From Candidatus Cloacimonadota bacterium (GTDB lineage Bacteria; Cloacimonadota; Cloacimonadia; Cloacimonadales; TCS61): a stretch of 7,292 nucleotides of DNA. The position numbers and the translations under genes are program-made. Below, piece by piece: positions 5,578 through 7,292 of the stretch; position 1 is the stretch's first letter, and every line of letters begins with the position of its first letter. The DNA lies in NCBI GenBank assembly GCA_011372345.1, contig DRTC01000008.1, forward strand, positions 1-7,292, in the 5' to 3' direction. Below the pieces are notes generated by a model. The model saw only the letters and a program-made list of their open reading frames with translations. It was not told the DNA's origin and ran no database searches.

Positions 5578-7292
5578 ATGAAAAAGGAAGTTTTAGTTTT
5601 AATGATGATAATCCTGAGTATGGGATTGTTAGCTCAAGCCCAATGGCAGACTGATGGTATTCCCATCCGTCAGGGTGTAAATATCGAATGGTTCCGTTCC
5701 GGAATTGCTCTCGATGATGGAAGTGTTGTTTATGTCTGGTCGGATACGCGTCGCGCAGACAGAGATGTCTGGGGACAGAAAGTCGATAGCAACGGAAATC
5801 TCGAATGGGGTGAAGAAGCTGTCCTGATCAATGGTGAAATAAATCGTCAGGAAGATATCGTTGTGATCAATACCGAGGGTGGAGTAATCACAGCCTGGGT
5901 AGATTTCCGCAACGAAGATGCCGGAGATATTTATGCCCAGAAACTTGATTACAATGGTAATTTGCTTTGGGATCCGATCGGTGTTCCTCTCTGTCTGATC
6001 GAAGATGTACAGATTTCTTTGAATATTATTAATGATGCAGTTGGTGGTGCTTATATTATCTGGGAAGATTCAAGAAATGAAGGTGGAACCGATATTTACG
6101 GAACTCATATTCTGGCAGACGGTACTATTGCTGCTGGTTGGGATGCTAATGGTAATCCGATCGCCAGTTCGAATGGAATTCAAAACCAGCATACTTTCTG
6201 GGAAGATGGTGAAGGTGGTGCGATCATTGCCTGGCATGATACTCCCAATCCTGAAGAGGGAGATATTTATGTTCAGAGAATCCTGTCTGACGGATCATTT
6301 CCCTGGGGACAAACGGGAGTTCTGTTATGCAGTTCTGATGGAGTTCAGGAAAAACCGAAAATAGCTCCGGATGGAACCGGGAGTTTCATCATTTCCTGGC
6401 GTGATCGAAGAAACGAAAATGATGGTGATATTTATGCTCAAAGAGTCGATCTAAACGGAAATCTTCTATGGGGTGATGAGATCGAGATCTATGTTGGAGC
6501 AGGAATCCAGAGAAATGCTAGAATTACAAAATCTTCCGATAACGGAGCATTCATAGTTTGGGAAGATGGCAGAAATGATTTTTATTATAAAGATCTTTAT
6601 ACTCAAAAAGTGAATACAAATGGTGATCTGCTCTGGGATCCTGCTGGAGTAGCTCTTTGTACGGAAAACGACGACCAACTGAATCCTCGTCTAATCTCCG
6701 ATTTTGACGGCGGTTGCTGGATCGTCTGGGATGATGCTCGAGACCAGGGTTATCCAAATGTGGATATTTATCTGCAGCATCTCGATACAGATGGAAACAT
6801 TCCTGCAGGTTGGAATAACAGCGGAAAAATCATTTGCATTGCTGCTGGAGAACAATTTTCACCTTTGGTAAAAAGAAATACAGAGGGAGAAGTTTTCATT
6901 AGCTGGGGAGATTTGAGAACAGGTTCAACAGGAATTTATATGCAGATTTTAGATGAAAATGGTCTTGAATTATTAGCAGAAAACGGAGAAATTATATATT
7001 ACGGACTGGATGGAAATGCGGAAAACTATCAGATCCTGAAAAATAATAATCATCCTGTTATCATTTGGAAAGATACCAGGTTCAGCAGTATAGCAAATCA
7101 AATCTATATGCAGACCTTAAATTCTGATGGCAGCTTTGGGTTAGATGATAACGGACAGCCTATCACCCAAATGACAGGTTTTGATCAGGAAGCTATGGAT
7201 TCCACAATATTACCGGAAGAGAACCTCGTAGCTGCTGTCTGGGAAGAAATACGGGGAGATTTTAAGCAGGTTTATGCCCAGGGAGTCGACAC
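5578..7292 (+). CDS. Secreted protein of tandem W-x-D-x-R repeats (beta-propeller-like), 3' partial, function unknown
   Basis: Open from ATG 5578 to the window end (571 complete codons, no stop), so the C-terminus is missing. The start is fixed by a strong AGGAGAG. The N-terminus is a classic signal peptide: MKKE, a hydrophobic run, and a likely cleavage after AQA (residue 21). The rest is ten repeat units whose core Trp residues fall at 54, 107, 162, 219, 274, 328, 384, 443, 497 and 555, spacing 53-59. The unit consensus is hydrophobic strand, W-x-D-x-R-N, then GDIYAQ, then D-x-NGNLLW, then a GVPLC-like strand. Such regular beta units suggest blades of one or two propellers, but this is inference. 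No catalytic motif is visible. A carbohydrate- or surface-binding role is possible, and a C-terminal sorting domain may lie beyond the window. Confidence 0.85.
   Translation, partial: MKKEVLVLMMIILSMGLLAQAQWQTDGIPIRQGVNIEWFRSGIALDDGSVVYVWSDTRRADRDVWGQKVDSNGNLEWGEEAVLINGEINRQEDIVVINTEGGVITAWVDFRNEDAGDIYAQKLDYNGNLLWDPIGVPLCLIEDVQISLNIINDAVGGAYIIWEDSRNEGGTDIYGTHILADGTIAAGWDANGNPIASSNGIQNQHTFWEDGEGGAIIAWHDTPNPEEGDIYVQRILSDGSFPWGQTGVLLCSSDGVQEKPKIAPDGTGSFIISWRDRRNENDGDIYAQRVDLNGNLLWGDEIEIYVGAGIQRNARITKSSDNGAFIVWEDGRNDFYYKDLYTQKVNTNGDLLWDPAGVALCTENDDQLNPRLISDFDGGCWIVWDDARDQGYPNVDIYLQHLDTDGNIPAGWNNSGKIICIAAGEQFSPLVKRNTEGEVFISWGDLRTGSTGIYMQILDENGLELLAENGEIIYYGLDGNAENYQILKNNNHPVIIWKDTRFSSIANQIYMQTLNSDGSFGLDDNGQPITQMTGFDQEAMDSTILPEENLVAAVWEEIRGDFKQVYAQGVD
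5692..7290 (+). repeat. Array of ten W-x-D/E-x-R repeat units (coding)
   Basis: Protein-level tandem repeat of about 55 residues. Core Trp codons start at 5737, 5896, 6061, 6232, 6397, 6559, 6727, 6904, 7066 and 7240. Units 2, 4, 5 and 6 keep the fullest consensus (for example AWVDFRN, GDIYAQ, NGNLLW, GVPLC). Units 3 and 7 carry a short insertion, reading AAGW or PAGW before the last strand. Units 8 and 9 are more divergent and lose the NGNLLW element. Unit 10 is cut by the window edge and has W-E-E-I-R instead of the usual core. Confidence 0.8.

Noticed and set aside
6032..6364. Open stretch of 110 codons on the + strand in another frame of the second gene
   Set aside because: It overlaps the continuous repeat-coding frame of the second gene, has no Shine-Dalgarno, and its product shows no domain pattern.
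1..7292. A defence, toxin-antitoxin, CRISPR or mobile system
   Set aside because: There are no direct-repeat/spacer arrays, transposase motifs, integrase motifs or nuclease motifs. Both genes are explained as large exported multidomain or repeat proteins.

Overview
The window holds two genes on the + strand, both cut by the window edges, separated by a 118-base gap. Both look like large exported or cell-surface proteins. Moderate to low GC, the domain mix (C25/gingipain-type domain, CARDB-like repeats, a MAM-like sandwich, a C-terminal fibronectin III-like domain) and the short Lys-Lys signal peptide of the second gene all suggest a bacterium of the FCB group. Candidatus Cloacimonadota is my best guess, from remembered similarity in protein style; no search was possible.

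Region 1 (1-5459) is a multidomain protein with 1818 visible residues. Its frame is open to the left edge, so the true start and any signal peptide lie upstream. The visible order is: C25 propeptide-like region, C25 catalytic-type domain, Ig-like linker, two CARDB-like repeats, a beta-rich module with an SNGW motif, two more CARDB-like repeats, a MAM-like sandwich, a beta domain apparently split by a module carrying DYGDGWNGG, and a terminal fibronectin III-like domain. The cysteine of the C25 dyad has a clear counterpart, but a tyrosine stands where gingipains have the catalytic histidine. Peptidase activity is therefore uncertain.

Region 2 (5460-5577) is an AT-rich gap with an imperfect inverted repeat and a good Shine-Dalgarno sequence. 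No gene is visible in it.

Region 3 (5578-7292, running off the right edge) encodes a signal peptide followed by ten units of about 53-59 residues built on a W-x-D/E-x-R core. It looks like a beta-propeller-type repeat protein of unknown function.

The two genes may be co-transcribed and may both act outside the cytoplasm, but nothing here shows a direct functional link. I see no RNA genes, mobile elements, CRISPR arrays or phage signals. The features most worth following up are the altered C25 active site, the calcium-loop-like signature in the CARDB-like repeats, the apparent nested domain, and the regular repeat array of the second gene.
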